DNA of 64,000 bases. Origin: Paracoccus cavernae (GTDB taxonomy: Bacteria > Pseudomonadota > Alphaproteobacteria > Rhodobacterales > Rhodobacteraceae). Every line of letters begins with the position of its first letter. Positions within the stretch are counted from its first letter, which is position 1. The notes under the pieces were generated by a model. It was not told the DNA's origin. It saw only the letters and a list, made by a program, of their open reading frames with translations, and did not search any database. A program made the translations under genes and the position numbers. This document shows positions 48,407 through 58,056 of the stretch, piece after piece. The stretch is taken from contig JAUFRC010000001.1 of assembly GCA_030410095.1 (NCBI GenBank), forward strand, positions 2,713,501 through 2,777,500, in the 5' to 3' direction.

Positions 48407-49398
48407 TACTTCTTGAGTTCCAGACCGGTGCCCTTGCCGACGAATTGCAGCGTATAGGCTTGCGAGTAGTCGAGATCGGCAGGCACCAGCTCGGCCGCGA
48501 CCATCTTGTCGTAGAAGCCCTTGATGCGCTCTTCGGTCATGACACCGATGCCTTTTTCCAGCGAGTCGCCGCTGTCGACGATGCCGTTGTCGCGCAAAGC
48601 CGCGATCGAGAAGGCGATCTGCTCGTCGGTCAGGTCGGGGTTGTCGGCCTTGATCATCTCGAGCGCTTTGGCATTGTCGCCGTAAAGGTAGTTGTACCAG
48701 CCCTTGGCGGTGCCGTCGACGAAGCACTGGACGACTTCGGGCTTGTTGGCGACAGTGTCGGCCATCGTCTCGATGATCGTGGCATAGGTCGACCAGCCCG
48801 CATCGGCCAGAAGCTGGACGTCAGGCTTGAAGCCCGCCTCTTTCTCGACCATCAGCGGCTCGGACGAGACATAGCCCTGAATGGCGCTGTTTTCGTCCTG
48901 AATGAACGGGCCGACGTTGAAGGTGTAGACTTCGCGCTGTTCGTCGGTGAAGCCGAATTCCTTCTTCATCCACTGGTAATAGGTCGCGAAACCCTCGTCC
49001 GAGATGAACAGTTTGCGGTCTTTGAGCGCCTCGAACGTGGGGGCCTTGCCCGGATGCGCGAGGATGATCTGCGGATCCTTCTGGAAGACGCCCATGACGG
49101 CCACGACCGGCACGTTTTCGGCGGCCGAGCTGAAGGTCCCGAGAAGGTTGCCCGCCATGTTGAAGTCGATCTTGCCCGCCAGCATCATCGCGCGGTTGTT
49201 CACCTGCGGGCCGCCCGGAACGATCGTCACGTCAAGGCCGCAAGCCGCATAGGTGCCGTCGGCAACTGCTTGATAATAGCCGCCATGTTCCGCTTGGGCG
49301 ACCCAGTTGGTGCCGAATTTGACGGCTTCGTTCGCCGTGACGCCGGTGGCGGTCAAGGCAAGGATCGTGCTGAAAGATATGAGAGATAGGCGGGACAT
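48406..49398 (-). CDS. NMT1/THI5-type ABC substrate-binding protein
   Basis: This 330-residue protein has a signal peptide (1-22) and the NMT1/THI5-like fold ('FGTNWVAQAEHGGYYQAVADGTY', read as 'FGTNWVAQAEHGGYYQA'). Relatives bind hydroxymethylpyrimidine or other small aromatic N-rings. It begins a seven-gene overlapping operon that includes a deaminase, an FAD oxidase, a quinone reductase and a creatininase. A 199-bp spacer upstream probably holds the operon promoter. The frame is intact. Confidence 0.88.
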   Translation of the reverse strand: MSRLSLISFSTILALTATGVTANEAVKFGTNWVAQAEHGGYYQAVADGTYAACGLDVTIVPGGPQVNNRAMMLAGKIDFNMAGNLLGTFSSAAENVPVVAVMGVFQKDPQIILAHPGKAPTFEALKDRKLFISDEGFATYYQWMKKEFGFTDEQREVYTFNVGPFIQDENSAIQGYVSSEPLMVEKEAGFKPDVQLLADAGWSTYATIIETMADTVANKPEVVQCFVDGTAKGWYNYLYGDNAKALEMIKADNPDLTDEQIAFSIAALRDNGIVDSGDSLEKGIGVMTEERIKGFYDKMVAAELVPADLDYSQAYTLQFVGKGTGLELKK

Positions 49399-49597
49399 GG
49401 CAGCTCCAGCTATGAGGCGTTTCGCGGTGGTGACGGTGATGTGAAGGCTTCTAGCAACTAGTGGGAACGAATCGCAATGATTGCGTCATCAGTTGCGCAT
49501 TTTTCACGTCAAAATAAATCAGTTTCAGTCAAATATGACAAATCTGGGGGTTGACGCGTGCTTGACCGGGGCGGGCAGGCTGGCGCAGGATCGCGCC

Positions 49598-49992
49598 ATG
49601 CAAAGCTTGAATCCCTCACAGATCGCGGCGCCTTTCGGGCGCTATTCCCATGGTGTCGCTATTGATGGTCCGGGCCGTTTGGCCACGACCTCCGGCCAGT
49701 TGGCGCTGCGGGCCGATGGCACCGTTCCCGAAGGCGCGCTTGAACAGGCGCGGCTGTGCTTCGCCAATTGTGCGGCCATTCTGGCCGAGGCGGGCCTTGG
49801 CGCGTCGGATGCCCTGCGCATCAACGCCTTCGTCACCGATCGCGCGCATTTCGCCGATTACATGAAGGCACGCGACGAATGGCTGGCGGGGTCGAGGTAC
49901 TGCCCGCCTCGACGCTGGTGATCGTCGTTGGCTTCACCCGCCCCGAATTTCTGGTCGAAGTCGAGGTGACGGCCTTCCGGCCCGCAACCTGA
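49598..49992 (+). CDS. RidA family protein (second copy), one frame break
   Basis: The reconstructed 131-residue RidA-fold protein starts MQSLNPSQIAAPFGRYSHGV and has 'LATTSGQLALRADGTVP' and 'STLVIVVGFTRPEFLVEVEV'. The catalytic arginine appears as 'FTRPEF'-region Arg. The frame breaks near 49893 (G-run one base short). It stands alone, divergent from the N-heterocycle operon, and may detoxify imines released by it. Confidence 0.82.
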
Positions 49993-50021
49993 TCCGTTTT
50001 CCCCAATCAAGGACCCATCCC

Positions 50022-50636
50022 GTGACGCAGGCAGTGAAGAACATCGTTTTCGATCTTGGTGCGGTGCTGATCGGATGGGAGCCGGAGCTGGCTTTCACCG
50101 ACCACTTCGACGATCCGGCGCAAATCGCGCCCTGGCTGTCGCGGGTGGATTTCCATGGCTGGAACCGCCGGCAGGACGCGGGCCGCAGTCTGGCCGAGGC
50201 TGTGGCGCAGGCCCGTGCGGATCACGGCGAGGATGCGGCGCCGCTCGTCGATTATCTGGCGAATTTCGGGCGTACCATCAACCGACCTGTCGCGGGCAGC
50301 TGGGAGATCCTCGAAGCGCTGGATGCGGCGGGCCATCCGCTTTTCGCCATCACCAACTGGTCGGCCGAGACCTTTCCGGCCGCGTTGGCGCAATATCCGC
50401 GGCTGAAGACCGCTTTTCGCGATATCGTCGTGTCGGGGGCGGAAAAGATGCTCAAGCCCGAGCCCGCGATTTACCGGCTGCTGCTTGAGCGCAACGGTTT
50501 GCACGCAGCGGAGACGCTTTTCATCGACGACAGCTTGGCCAATGTCGAGGGCGCACGGGCGGTCGGGATGGATGCGGTGCATTTCACCGATGCGGGCCGG
50601 CTTGCCCGCGACCTTGAAGATCGCGGGCTGCTGTAA
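50022..50636 (+). CDS. HAD superfamily hydrolase
   Basis: This 204-residue HAD-IA-type protein has motif I 'VFDLGAVLIGW' (DxG rather than DxD, so the second Asp is replaced by Gly), motif II 'AITNWSAE', the lysine motif in 'AEKMLKPEPAIYRLLLER' and motif IV 'FIDDSLANVEGAR'. The altered motif I suggests dehalogenase- or epoxide-hydrolase-N-like chemistry rather than a standard phosphatase. GTG 50022 is the start, preceded by AAGGA. Its 3' end overlaps the convergent aldolase gene. Confidence 0.85.
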   Translation: MTQAVKNIVFDLGAVLIGWEPELAFTDHFDDPAQIAPWLSRVDFHGWNRRQDAGRSLAEAVAQARADHGEDAAPLVDYLANFGRTINRPVAGSWEILEALDAAGHPLFAITNWSAETFPAALAQYPRLKTAFRDIVVSGAEKMLKPEPAIYRLLLERNGLHAAETLFIDDSLANVEGARAVGMDAVHFTDAGRLARDLEDRGLL

Positions 50637-51404
50637 GGCGGGTCCTCAGGACGGAAAGCGCGCGCAGTTCGCGCAGGCCTTTGAGCAGGACGAGCGTGTC
50701 GATGCCCACAGCGGGGAAATTCGCGCCTGCCTCGATCGCTTCGGGCAGAAGGTCGTCGGCGGTCACGATGCTGGCCGGTTTGCCGGCGGCGCGGATGCGG
50801 CGGATCGCCTCGACGACTTTGGCGCGGACCTCGGGATGCGAAAGCTGGCCGGGATAGCCCATCGAGGCCGAGAGATCGGCGGGACCGACAAAGATGCCGT
50901 CGACGCCTTCGACCGCGGCGATCGCCTCGATCTGCTCTACCGCCTGCACGCTTTCGACCTGCACGATGACGCAGATTTCCTCATGCGCGCGCGGGATGTA
51001 ATTCGTGACCGAGCCGAAGCGGCTGGCGCGGGCCAGACCGGCGACGCCGCGCATGCCAGCGGGCGCGTAGCGGGTGGCGGCGACGGCGCGGGCGGCTTCT
51101 TCGGCGTTCTCGACATAGGGGATCAGCAGGCTTTGCGCGCCGACATCGAGCAGACGCTTGATTTCCACCGGATCGTTCCAGCCCGGACGCACCACGACCT
51201 GCGTCGCATAGGGGCGGCGGCCTGAAGCATGGTCTGGACCGTGGTCAGATCGATCGGCGCGTGTTCGCAATCGACCAGCATCCAGTCATAGCCGCAGGTC
51301 GCCATCATCTCGGCATAGCTGCCCCCGGGAAAGGAGCACCACATCCCGATCTGTTTGCGGCCCTCGATCAATGCGGCTTTGAAGTGGTTTTTCGGCAAGT
51401 CCAT
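50584..51404 (-). CDS. HpcH/HpaI family class II aldolase, one frame break
   Basis: The reconstructed protein, about 273 residues, has 'GMWCSFPGGSYAEMMATCGYDW', read as 'GMWCSFPGGSYAE', 'VDCEHAPIDL', 'VQVESVQAVEQIEAI' and 'GIFVGPADLSASMG', typical of 4-hydroxy-2-oxoheptanedioate or 2-dehydro-3-deoxyglucarate aldolases. The frame breaks near 51215. As read, the 3' end overlaps the convergent HAD gene by 53 bp, so the true C-terminus may be shorter. The exact substrate is unknown. Confidence 0.8.
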
Positions 51405-51501
51405 CGGCTCTCCCCTGCGCGGCTTTTGCGGGGATGATCAGTGACCGCCTGAGGGAAGGCGGTCAAGCGGGCTTGCCGCGGGCCTGCGCCTAATCGGTGA
51501 C

Positions 51502-51942
51502 CTATTCCGTGACCAGAGAGGCGAGGCGGCGCAGCGCGAGCAGATAGCCCTCGATCCCCAGACCGGCGATGACGCCGTCGGCGCGCAGGCTGACATAGGA
51601 ATGGTGGCGGAAGGCCTCGCGCTTGTGGATGTTCGAGATATGCACCTCGATCACCTGACCCTCGTAGGTGTTGAGCGCATCAAGGATCGCGACCGACGTA
51701 TGGCTATAGGCACCGGGGTTGATGATGATGCCGTCGGTCGTGCCGCGCGCCTGATGGATGCGGTCGATGATCGCGCCTTCGTGGTTCGACTGGAAATCCT
51801 CGATCGCAAGGCCGAGGCTGTCGCCCAAAGCGGTACAGGCGGCGACCACGTCGGCCAAAGTATCGCGGCCGTAGATCTCGGGTTGGCGCATGCCCAGAAG
51901 GTTGAGGTTCGGGCCATTGATGACAAGGACGGTCGGCTTCAT
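51502..51942 (-). CDS. aroQ: Type II 3-dehydroquinate dehydratase
   Basis: AroQ dehydrates 3-dehydroquinate to 3-dehydroshikimate in the shikimate pathway. The 146-residue protein has '[18 protein letters not shown]' (catalytic Tyr/Arg loop), '[14 protein letters not shown]', '[14 protein letters not shown]' and '[18 protein letters not shown]' with an 'IEVHISN' variant. The frame is intact and the length is typical. Confidence 0.96.
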   Translation of the reverse strand: MKPTVLVINGPNLNLLGMRQPEIYGRDTLADVVAACTALGDSLGLAIEDFQSNHEGAIIDRIHQARGTTDGIIINPGAYSHTSVAILDALNTYEGQVIEVHISNIHKREAFRHHSYVSLRADGVIAGLGIEGYLLALRRLASLVTE

Positions 51943-52218
51943 GATCTGCTCTGGTTTGTGGGGCGACCAAGGGCCGCGGCTTTGCGTTGCTAGCATATCC
52001 GGCGAGGTTTCTCGACCATTTCCTTGGCTTGCGCGCCGCATTCGGGCCCCGTTCGGGCCGCGACCGGACGGGTGCCCGCGCGCAATTGTGATGCGGGAAA
52101 CCGCCGATGGTTGCATGGGTACTGCAACTGGCGACCAAGCTGGGGCATTCTTTGGCAACTGGCGCGTAAACGTGCCGATGCGTCGGGATTGTCCCGATGC
52201 CATGAAGGAGAGACAGAT

Positions 52219-53894
52219 ATGCGTCATGTGCCGCTTTTGCTTGCCGCATTGATCGCTGCAAGCCCGGCTTTGGCCGAAAACAGGGGCGTGGTTGTCGCCA
52301 ACGGGCAATATGCCCATGCCCCCGCCGTGGCCGATACCGATGCCACTCCCGCCGTCGAGGCGATGCGCGGCGCGGGCTACCGCACCGTCACCGGCAAGGA
52401 TCTGGTCGGCGCGGATCTGCGTCAGGCCATCGCCGATTTGCTGCGCCCCGACGACAGTCCGGGGGCGCGGGTGATCCTTTTGAACGGACGCTTCCTTCAT
52501 GCCGGCGGGGATAGCTGGTTCATGGCGGCGGATGCCGAAAACCCCGATCTGATCTCGGCCCCCTCGCAGGGCGTGGCGTTGACGACGATCATGGATCTTG
52601 TGCGCGAGGCCGTGCCGGGCGCGGTCATGCTGCTCGGGACCGATGATCAGGAGATGGAGCATGCTGCCGGTCTGACCGCAGGGATCGGCCCGCTGACCCC
52701 GCCCGAGGGCGTGAGCGTGATCACCGGCACGCCTGCCGCGACGGCCAAAGCGGCTGCCGCGCTTTTGGCGGCGGGCACCTCGATCGCGGATGTTCTTGCG
52801 GCCGACGAGACCCTGTCTCTCGCCGAGGGCGGCAATGCCGGTCTGGTTCTGGTCGAGGCCGTCGCCACCAATGCCGGCGCGGGCAACGAGACCAAGGCCA
52901 ACCCGACCGAGGCCGACCGCGATCTCTGGGCGCAGGCTGCGGCGGATGACACCGCCGATTCCTATCGCAACTATCTGTCGGCCTATCCCAACGGGCTTTA
53001 CTCGGCCGCGGCGAACGACCGGCTGGCCAAGCTTGGCGTCAGCACGAAAAGCGACCGCGACTTGTGGGCCGAGGCCGCCGCGACCAACACGGCTGGGGCC
53101 TATCAGGGCTATCTCGCCCAATATCCGCAGGGTGCTTTTGCCGAGGCCGCGCAGCGTCGCCTGACCGAATTGCGCCTGATCGAGGATGCGGCCAAGGCGC
53201 CGCCGCCAGTCGCCGCTCCGGCTCCGGTCCAGACCCCGCGTCGCCAGCCCGAGATCCAGCAGCTCCGCCCGCAGGTCGTCCAGCGCGAGCCTGCCCGGGC
53301 GAGACCGCCGAGCGCAACCTCGGCATGTCCCGCAACGACCGAATCGCGGTTCAGCGCCGCCTGAATGCCTTGGGCTATTCGACCGGCGGGACCGACGGCG
53401 TTCTGGGCAGCCGCTCGCGTTCGGCGATCAGGGGCTGGCAGCAACAGAACGGCCTCGCGGTGACCGGCTATCTCAACAACAACCAGCTGGCGCTTTTGCG
53501 CGATCAGGCGGGCTCGGTCAGCTCGAATTACGAGCAGCAGGACCGCAACTACTGGCAGCAGACCGGAGCACGCGGAGGGGCGAACAATCTGCGCGCCTAT
53601 CTCGACCGCTATCCGGACGGGATCTATGCCCAGACCGCGCGCAACCGTCTGGCAGAGCTGAACGGCAACAACAATGGCGGGAATGCCCGCCAGCGCGAGG
53701 AGCGGGCGTGGAACCGTGCGCGCGATGCCGATTCGGTTCAGGCCTATAACGGCTATCTGCAGAACTGGCCGCGCGGCGCCCATGCGCAGCAAGCCCGACA
53801 GCGCCGTGACCGTCTGCTCCAGCAGGGCCAGTTCGGCGGCGGCGGTGCCTTCGGGCTGGATGCGGAATCGATCATCCGCGAATTGATTCGCTGA
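52219..53894 (+). CDS. Exported pseudo-caspase protein with four ~40-aa repeats and a peptidoglycan-binding domain; one frame break
   Basis: The reconstructed 558-residue protein starts with a signal peptide (1-19) and a caspase-like (peptidase C14) domain ('[20 protein letters not shown]', '[15 protein letters not shown]', '[21 protein letters not shown]'). The position of the catalytic Cys reads 'MLLGTDDQ', so the enzyme is probably inactive. Four repeats follow with the pattern RD-x-W...Y...YL..YP.G......A..RL. Between repeats 2 and 3 lies a peptidoglycan-binding domain ('[20 protein letters not shown]'). The frame breaks near 53297. A strong GAAGGAGAG ribosome site precedes it. A structural or scaffold role at the cell wall is inferred. 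Confidence 0.8.
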
Positions 53895-54018
53895 TACGGA
53901 AATCCTCCCTTCCGCGCCTTCGGGGGCGGGAGGGGGCTTGCGGGGCAGGGTATGGCGGAAAGGGAAGGGGGCCGTCTTGCGGCGATTCGTCCGCAAGCAT
54001 CACGGCGCCGGACAAAGA

Positions 54019-54050
54019 AAACGCCCGCGAGCGTTAAGCCCGGGGCGTTT
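54019..54050 (-). terminator. Rho-independent terminator after rpmJ
   Basis: Read on the minus strand, AAACGCCC (54050-54043) pairs with GGGCGTTT (54026-54019) and is followed by TCTTTGTC. It lies about 37 bp past the rpmJ stop. Confidence 0.75.
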
Positions 54051-54086
54051 CGTTTCTGCGGTCTTGGCCTCTGTCGAGGCCGGTCA

Positions 54087-54212
54087 TCAGCCCTGACGTG
54101 CTTTGAAGCGACGGTTGGTCTTGTTGATGACGTAGATCCGGCCCTTGCGGCGCACGACCTGGCAATCACGATGCCGGGTCTTGAGCGAGCGGAGCGAATT
54201 GCGAACCTTCAT
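54087..54212 (-). CDS. rpmJ: 50S ribosomal protein L36
   Basis: A 41-residue frame reads [14 protein letters not shown] then '[18 protein letters not shown]', with a basic end 'RRFKARQG'. This matches the alphaproteobacterial L36 form, which keeps one Cys of the usual zinc set. It is too short for most automatic gene callers. A GGAGAAG ribosome site precedes the ATG at 54212. Confidence 0.93.
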   Translation of the reverse strand: MKVRNSLRSLKTRHRDCQVVRRKGRIYVINKTNRRFKARQG

Positions 54213-54296
54213 CGGTCTTCTCCTTTTCGCGGCGCATCGCAAGCGGCGCCTGGTTGAAACGAAATACCCCCGGTCAAAAGCCCGGGGCGCGAAAAA

Positions 54297-54371
54297 TGGT
54301 GGGCGATACTGGGATCGAACCAGTGACCACTACGATGTCAACGTAGTGCTCTACCGCTGAGCTAACCGCCC
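54297..54371 (-). tRNA. tRNA-Val (anticodon GAC)
   Basis: The minus strand gives a 75-nt cloverleaf: acceptor GGGCGGT paired with ATCGCCC, D-arm 'AGCTCAGCGGTAGAGC', anticodon stem CACTACG/CGTAGTG around TTGACAT (anticodon GAC), T-arm GGTTCGATCC and an encoded CCA end. Valine is assigned from the GAC anticodon. Confidence 0.95.
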
Positions 54372-54517
54372 CACCTTCAGGCTTTTCTTTCCCTTTCGGG
54401 TCCGAACCGCCTTGGTGAGGAGGTCTATATAAGCAGTTTTCGGGGTGCACAAGTGCTATCCGAAGGTTGCGTGAATAGTTTATACAGAAAAACACTCCGA
54501 CCCGTGCGGGAAACCTG

Positions 54518-55380
54518 ATGACGAGCGACGATTCCGTTTTCGATCTGAGCCGGCCACGCCAGTGGCTGAATGGGATGATCTTTGCCTCGCCCCATTCCGG
54601 ACGGTGCTATCCCGACTGGTTTCAGTCGCAAACCATTCTTTCCGAACAACATTTGCGCTCTTCCGAGGATGCCTTCGTCGATCGTCTGATCGCGCCTGCG
54701 GTGGAATGCGGGGCGGTGGTTCTGACCTCGCGCGTGCCGCGCAGCCTGGTCGATCTGAACCGCAGCGCCGAGGATTTCGACCCGCTGGTGGTCGAAGGGG
54801 CGGGCTCGGGCAAGCTCAATCCGCGATCATGGCGGGATTGGGCGTGATTCCCCGCGTGGTTTCGCAGGGCAGGGCGATTTACAGCCGCCCGATGAGTCGC
54901 GACGAGGCCGAAAGGCGAATCACGCGTTATTGGCGGCCCTATCACACCGCCTTGTCGGGGCTGATCGACGAGGCATGCCGGACCTTTGGCGGGGCGATTC
55001 TCATCGATACCCATTCGATGCCGCGCGATGCTTTGGCGCATCTGCCGGTGCCGCGCCCCGAAATCGTGCTGGGCGACCGCAATGGCGGCTCGGCCTCGGG
55101 GCGGGTCAGCGATGCGGTGGCCGAGGCGGTCCGCGGCGAGGGATTCCGCCTGCGCCGCAACTCGCCCTTCGCGGGGGCCTATATTACGGCGGCCTACGGA
55201 CGGCCGACGCGCAATGTCCATGTCGTCCAACTCGAGATGGACCGCTCTCTTTATATGGACGAGCGCATGATCGAGCCGCGCCCCGATTACGCCCTTTTCG
55301 CCGCGCGAATCGCCCGGTTGATCGCGCGACTGACCGAAATCTGCCCGACCGAGGGCGGTTTGGGCGTCGCGGCCGAATAA
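54518..55380 (+). CDS. N-formylglutamate amidohydrolase family protein, one frame break
   Basis: The reconstructed 287-residue protein has 'FASPHSGRCYP', 'DRLIAPAVECGAVVLTSRVPR', read as 'RVPRSLVDLNRS', 'AILIDTHSMP' and 'GDRNGGSASG', which fit the N-formylglutamate amidohydrolase (HutG-like) fold of the histidine and formylamino-acid pathway. The frame breaks near 54826. No other hut genes are adjacent, so the real substrate could be another N-formyl or N-acyl compound. Confidence 0.85.
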
Positions 55381-55504
55381 ACCGTCCGGTTTCGATCGAT
55401 CGGGGCCGGTTGCGGTGGACTAAAGGCGGCAATTGCCTAAAATATTGTCCAATAAGCGTTTCCCAGTAACCCGACCTTAAGCCGCGAGAGGGTATCTTCC
55501 GATC

Positions 55505-56392
55505 ATGCCGCCCGAAATTGTTGACCTTATCAGCCGCAATGCCACCCTTCTTGTTCTGGCGATCGTCATTTTCGTCGTCATCAGCAGGGCCGTCCGCATT
55601 GTGCCGCAGTCCGAGAAATTTGTTATCGAGCGCTTCGGGCGGCTGCATGCGGTATTGGGGCCGGGGATCAACTTCATCGTCCTTTCCTTGACCGCGTTGC
55701 GCACAAGATCTCGGTACTGGAACGCCAGCTTCCTTCAAACAGCCAGGATGCGATCACCAAGGACAACGTTCTGGTGCAGGTCGAAACCAGTGTTTTCTAC
55801 CGCATTACCGAACCGGAAAAGACCGTCTACCGCATCCGCGACGTCGATGCGGCGATCTCGACCACGGTAGCGGGGATCGTGCGCTCGGAAATCGGCACGA
55901 TGGAGCTGGATCAGGTCCAGTCCAACCGCGCGCAGCTGATCGACCGCATCAGCGAAAACCTCGCGAATACCGTGGACGACTGGGGATCGAGGTGACGCGG
56001 GCCGAGATTCTCGACGTCAATCTTGATGCCGCGACGCGCGCCGCGATGCTCCAGCAGCTCAATGCCGAACGCGCCCGCCGCGCGCAGGTGACCGAGGCAG
56101 AGGGCAAGCGCCGCGCGACCGAACTGGCCGCTGATGGCGAGCTTTACGCCGCCGAACAGCTTGCCAAAGCCCGCCGCATTCTGGCCGAGGCCGAGGCTTT
56201 CGCCACCAGCACGCTGGCAGCCGCGATCCGCGACGGCGGGCTCGAGGCGGCGCAATTCCAGATCGCGATGAAACAGGTCGAGACTTTGGGCGAGGTTGGA
56301 AAGGGCAACGGCAAGCAGACGCTGATCATTCCGGCAAGCGCGGTCAGATCCTTGGGCGATGCGTTCAAAATGCTAAAGGTCTCGCGAAATGA
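55505..56392 (+). CDS. qmcA: SPFH/band-7 membrane protein (QmcA/stomatin-like), three frame breaks
   Basis: The reconstructed 296-residue protein has one N-terminal membrane helix (about residues 14-31), an SPFH domain ('VPQSEKFVIERFGRL', 'KDNVLVQVETSVFYRITEPEKTVYRI' in part, 'EIGTMELDQVQSNR') and a long coiled coil rich in Glu/Arg/Ala ('RRAQVTEAEGKRRATEL'). Breaks lie near 55682, 55983 and 56379, each one base short. Such proteins scaffold membrane domains and work with NfeD partners; here nfeD follows with an ATGA overlap. Confidence 0.88.
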
Positions 56393-56667
56393 GTCTGATG
56401 AACGGCTGGTTCTGGATCATCGCGGCGCTGCTTTTGGCGCTGGTCGAGGTGCTGTTGCCGGTCTGGCTGTTTCTCGGCGTGGCGATTGCGGTTCTGGCCA
56501 TGGGGGTCTTGATCCTGATCGGGGTCTGGACGGGCAGCTTTGCCTGGGCGCTGGTTGTGACCGGCGTGCTGTCGGGGATCATCTGGCTCAGGCTGCGCCG
56601 CGCGATGGGGGTCCAGCACGGGCAGGTGAAGATCTGGCGCACCGACATCAACGACAATCACCCCTGA
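56389..56667 (+). CDS. Short NfeD-like membrane protein
   Basis: This 92-residue protein consists of about three membrane segments ('FWIIAALLLALVEVLLPVWLFLG', 'AIAVLAMGVLILIGVWTG', 'FAWALVVTGVLSGIIW') and a short basic tail 'LRLRRAMGVQHG'. It lacks the C-terminal OB-fold of long NfeD proteins and matches the short form coupled to SPFH proteins. The start overlaps the qmcA stop. Confidence 0.82.
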   Translation: MSLMNGWFWIIAALLLALVEVLLPVWLFLGVAIAVLAMGVLILIGVWTGSFAWALVVTGVLSGIIWLRLRRAMGVQHGQVKIWRTDINDNHP

Positions 56668-56782
56668 TTGCCGGAACGCGCCCTGCCTGCCACAAGTCCC
56701 TAAAGGCGCGGCTCGTGCGGGTCGCGCTTTTGGTTGAAGGGCGGGAAGTGATCCCCGCAAGATTGGGGGCGGCTTTATTTTC

Positions 56783-57197
56783 ATGGGTGATTTCAACGGT
56801 GCCAAGGCGATGCTTGTCCATGACGGCAAGCTTTTGACCTATCTGCGCGACGACAAGCCCTCGATCCCCTTTCCCGCCTTCTGGGACCTGCCCGGGGGCG
56901 GGCGCGAGGGAGAGAAAGCCCGCTCGATTGCGTGACCCGTGAAATCCACGAGGAATTCGGCCTGACGATCGAAGGCGCGCGGCTGACCGGCAGGCCCTTT
57001 CCTCGCATCAGCAAAGCGGCGCGGTCTCGTGGTTCTTTACCGCCCGCCTGCGCACTCTCGAGATCGCGGCGATCCGGTTAGGCGACGAGGGGCAGGAATG
57101 GCGGATGATGCCGATTGCGGAATTCGTCGACCACCCCCGCGCCGTCGCGCATTTCCGCGCTTTGGTGGCCGAGGCGGCGGGCGGGTTTCGCGATTAG
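56783..57197 (+). CDS. Nudix hydrolase, two frame breaks
   Basis: This gene is only visible after repair of two one-base losses (near 56926 and 57003). The joined protein, about 138 residues, contains a Nudix-like box 'PGGGREGEKAPLDCVTREIHEE' (the parts 'PGGGREGEKA' and 'VTREIHEEFGLT' lie in two frames) that matches G-x5-E-x7-REuxEExGu closely. It ends at TAG 57195-57197, overlapping the convergent membrane protein. The substrate is unknown, with nucleotide diphosphates most likely. Confidence 0.7.
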
Positions 57198-57987
57198 TCG
57201 CTTTTGGCCACCATGCTGCGCACCAAGGGCCGCAAAGCCTCGCCCTTGACGGCCCAGCTGGTCGCGAAAGCCGCGCAGGCGATGCATTCGAGCCAGAAAA
57301 CCGCGCGCATTCGGGTTGCGGTTTCCTCGAATCCCGAAAGTTTGAGCGCCGCATAGCCCGCCATACAGCCGACGATGATCCAGCCGCAGCAGCGGTAAAT
57401 CCGGTTCTCGGCCTTTTTGGTCGGTCGGGAATCGTCGCCGCGCACGAAGTTCACCAGACAATAGACCGCCAGCGCCCCGAAAAAGAGCGCGGCCCCCGCG
57501 CCATGCATCATCTCGACGTAAACGGGGCTGATGATGGTCTGCAGAAAGGTCGGCTCGAAGGGCGGGGCGAGAGCCTCGCCCGCGGGCGGCGCGGTTTTGA
57601 TCCCCGGCTGGAGCGGCGCGAAAGCCACCACGAGCGCTCCGAAAGAGGCGATGCGCGAGACCGCCTTGTCCGAGAGGAACTCGCCCGCATTGGGGCGGTA
57701 GCCCTCGTAATTCCACAGGAAAACCGCCTGCGCGCAAAGCGTGCCGACGAAAAGCTCGCGCATGGGAGAGTAGAAATAGGCCGAAATGCTGGCCAAGGCC
57801 CATTGCGGCACGAACAGCCCGTAAAAGATCAATGCGATCGGCAGGACATATCCCAAAAGCCCGAGGCCGCGCCGGACTGCGAGAAAGGACTGCACCAGAT
57901 CGTTGCCTGCACGCTGCGCCTCCGGCGGGCGGAATCGCCGGCATCGGGATCGCCCGAAAGGTTTTGGTCATGTGAAAAACCGGACAT
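57194..57987 (-). CDS. Multi-pass membrane protein of unknown function, frame break near the N-terminus
   Basis: I do not recognise the family. About 233 residues from GTG 57895 have six or so membrane segments ('GLGLLGYVLPIALIFYGLF', 'ALASISAYFYSPMRELFVGTL', 'WIIVGCMAGYAALKL'). Repairing one C near 57921 joins an upstream hydrophilic N-terminus from ATG 57987 ('MSGFSHDQNLSGDPD'), giving 264 residues. I prefer the longer form; GTG 57895 is the fallback. The end overlaps the Nudix gene tail to tail. Confidence 0.6.
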
Positions 57988-58056
57988 ACCACCGTCCCCT
58001 GATGAAAGGGAAACGGTGGCAGATTTGTCCGTTTCGCGCAACGAGACGCGGGAGCC

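Noticed and set aside
49500..49530. TTTTTCACGTCAAAA near 49499 as another parS
   Set aside because: The right half-site reads GTCAAAA instead of GTGAAAC, so the central CACGTG palindrome is not formed.
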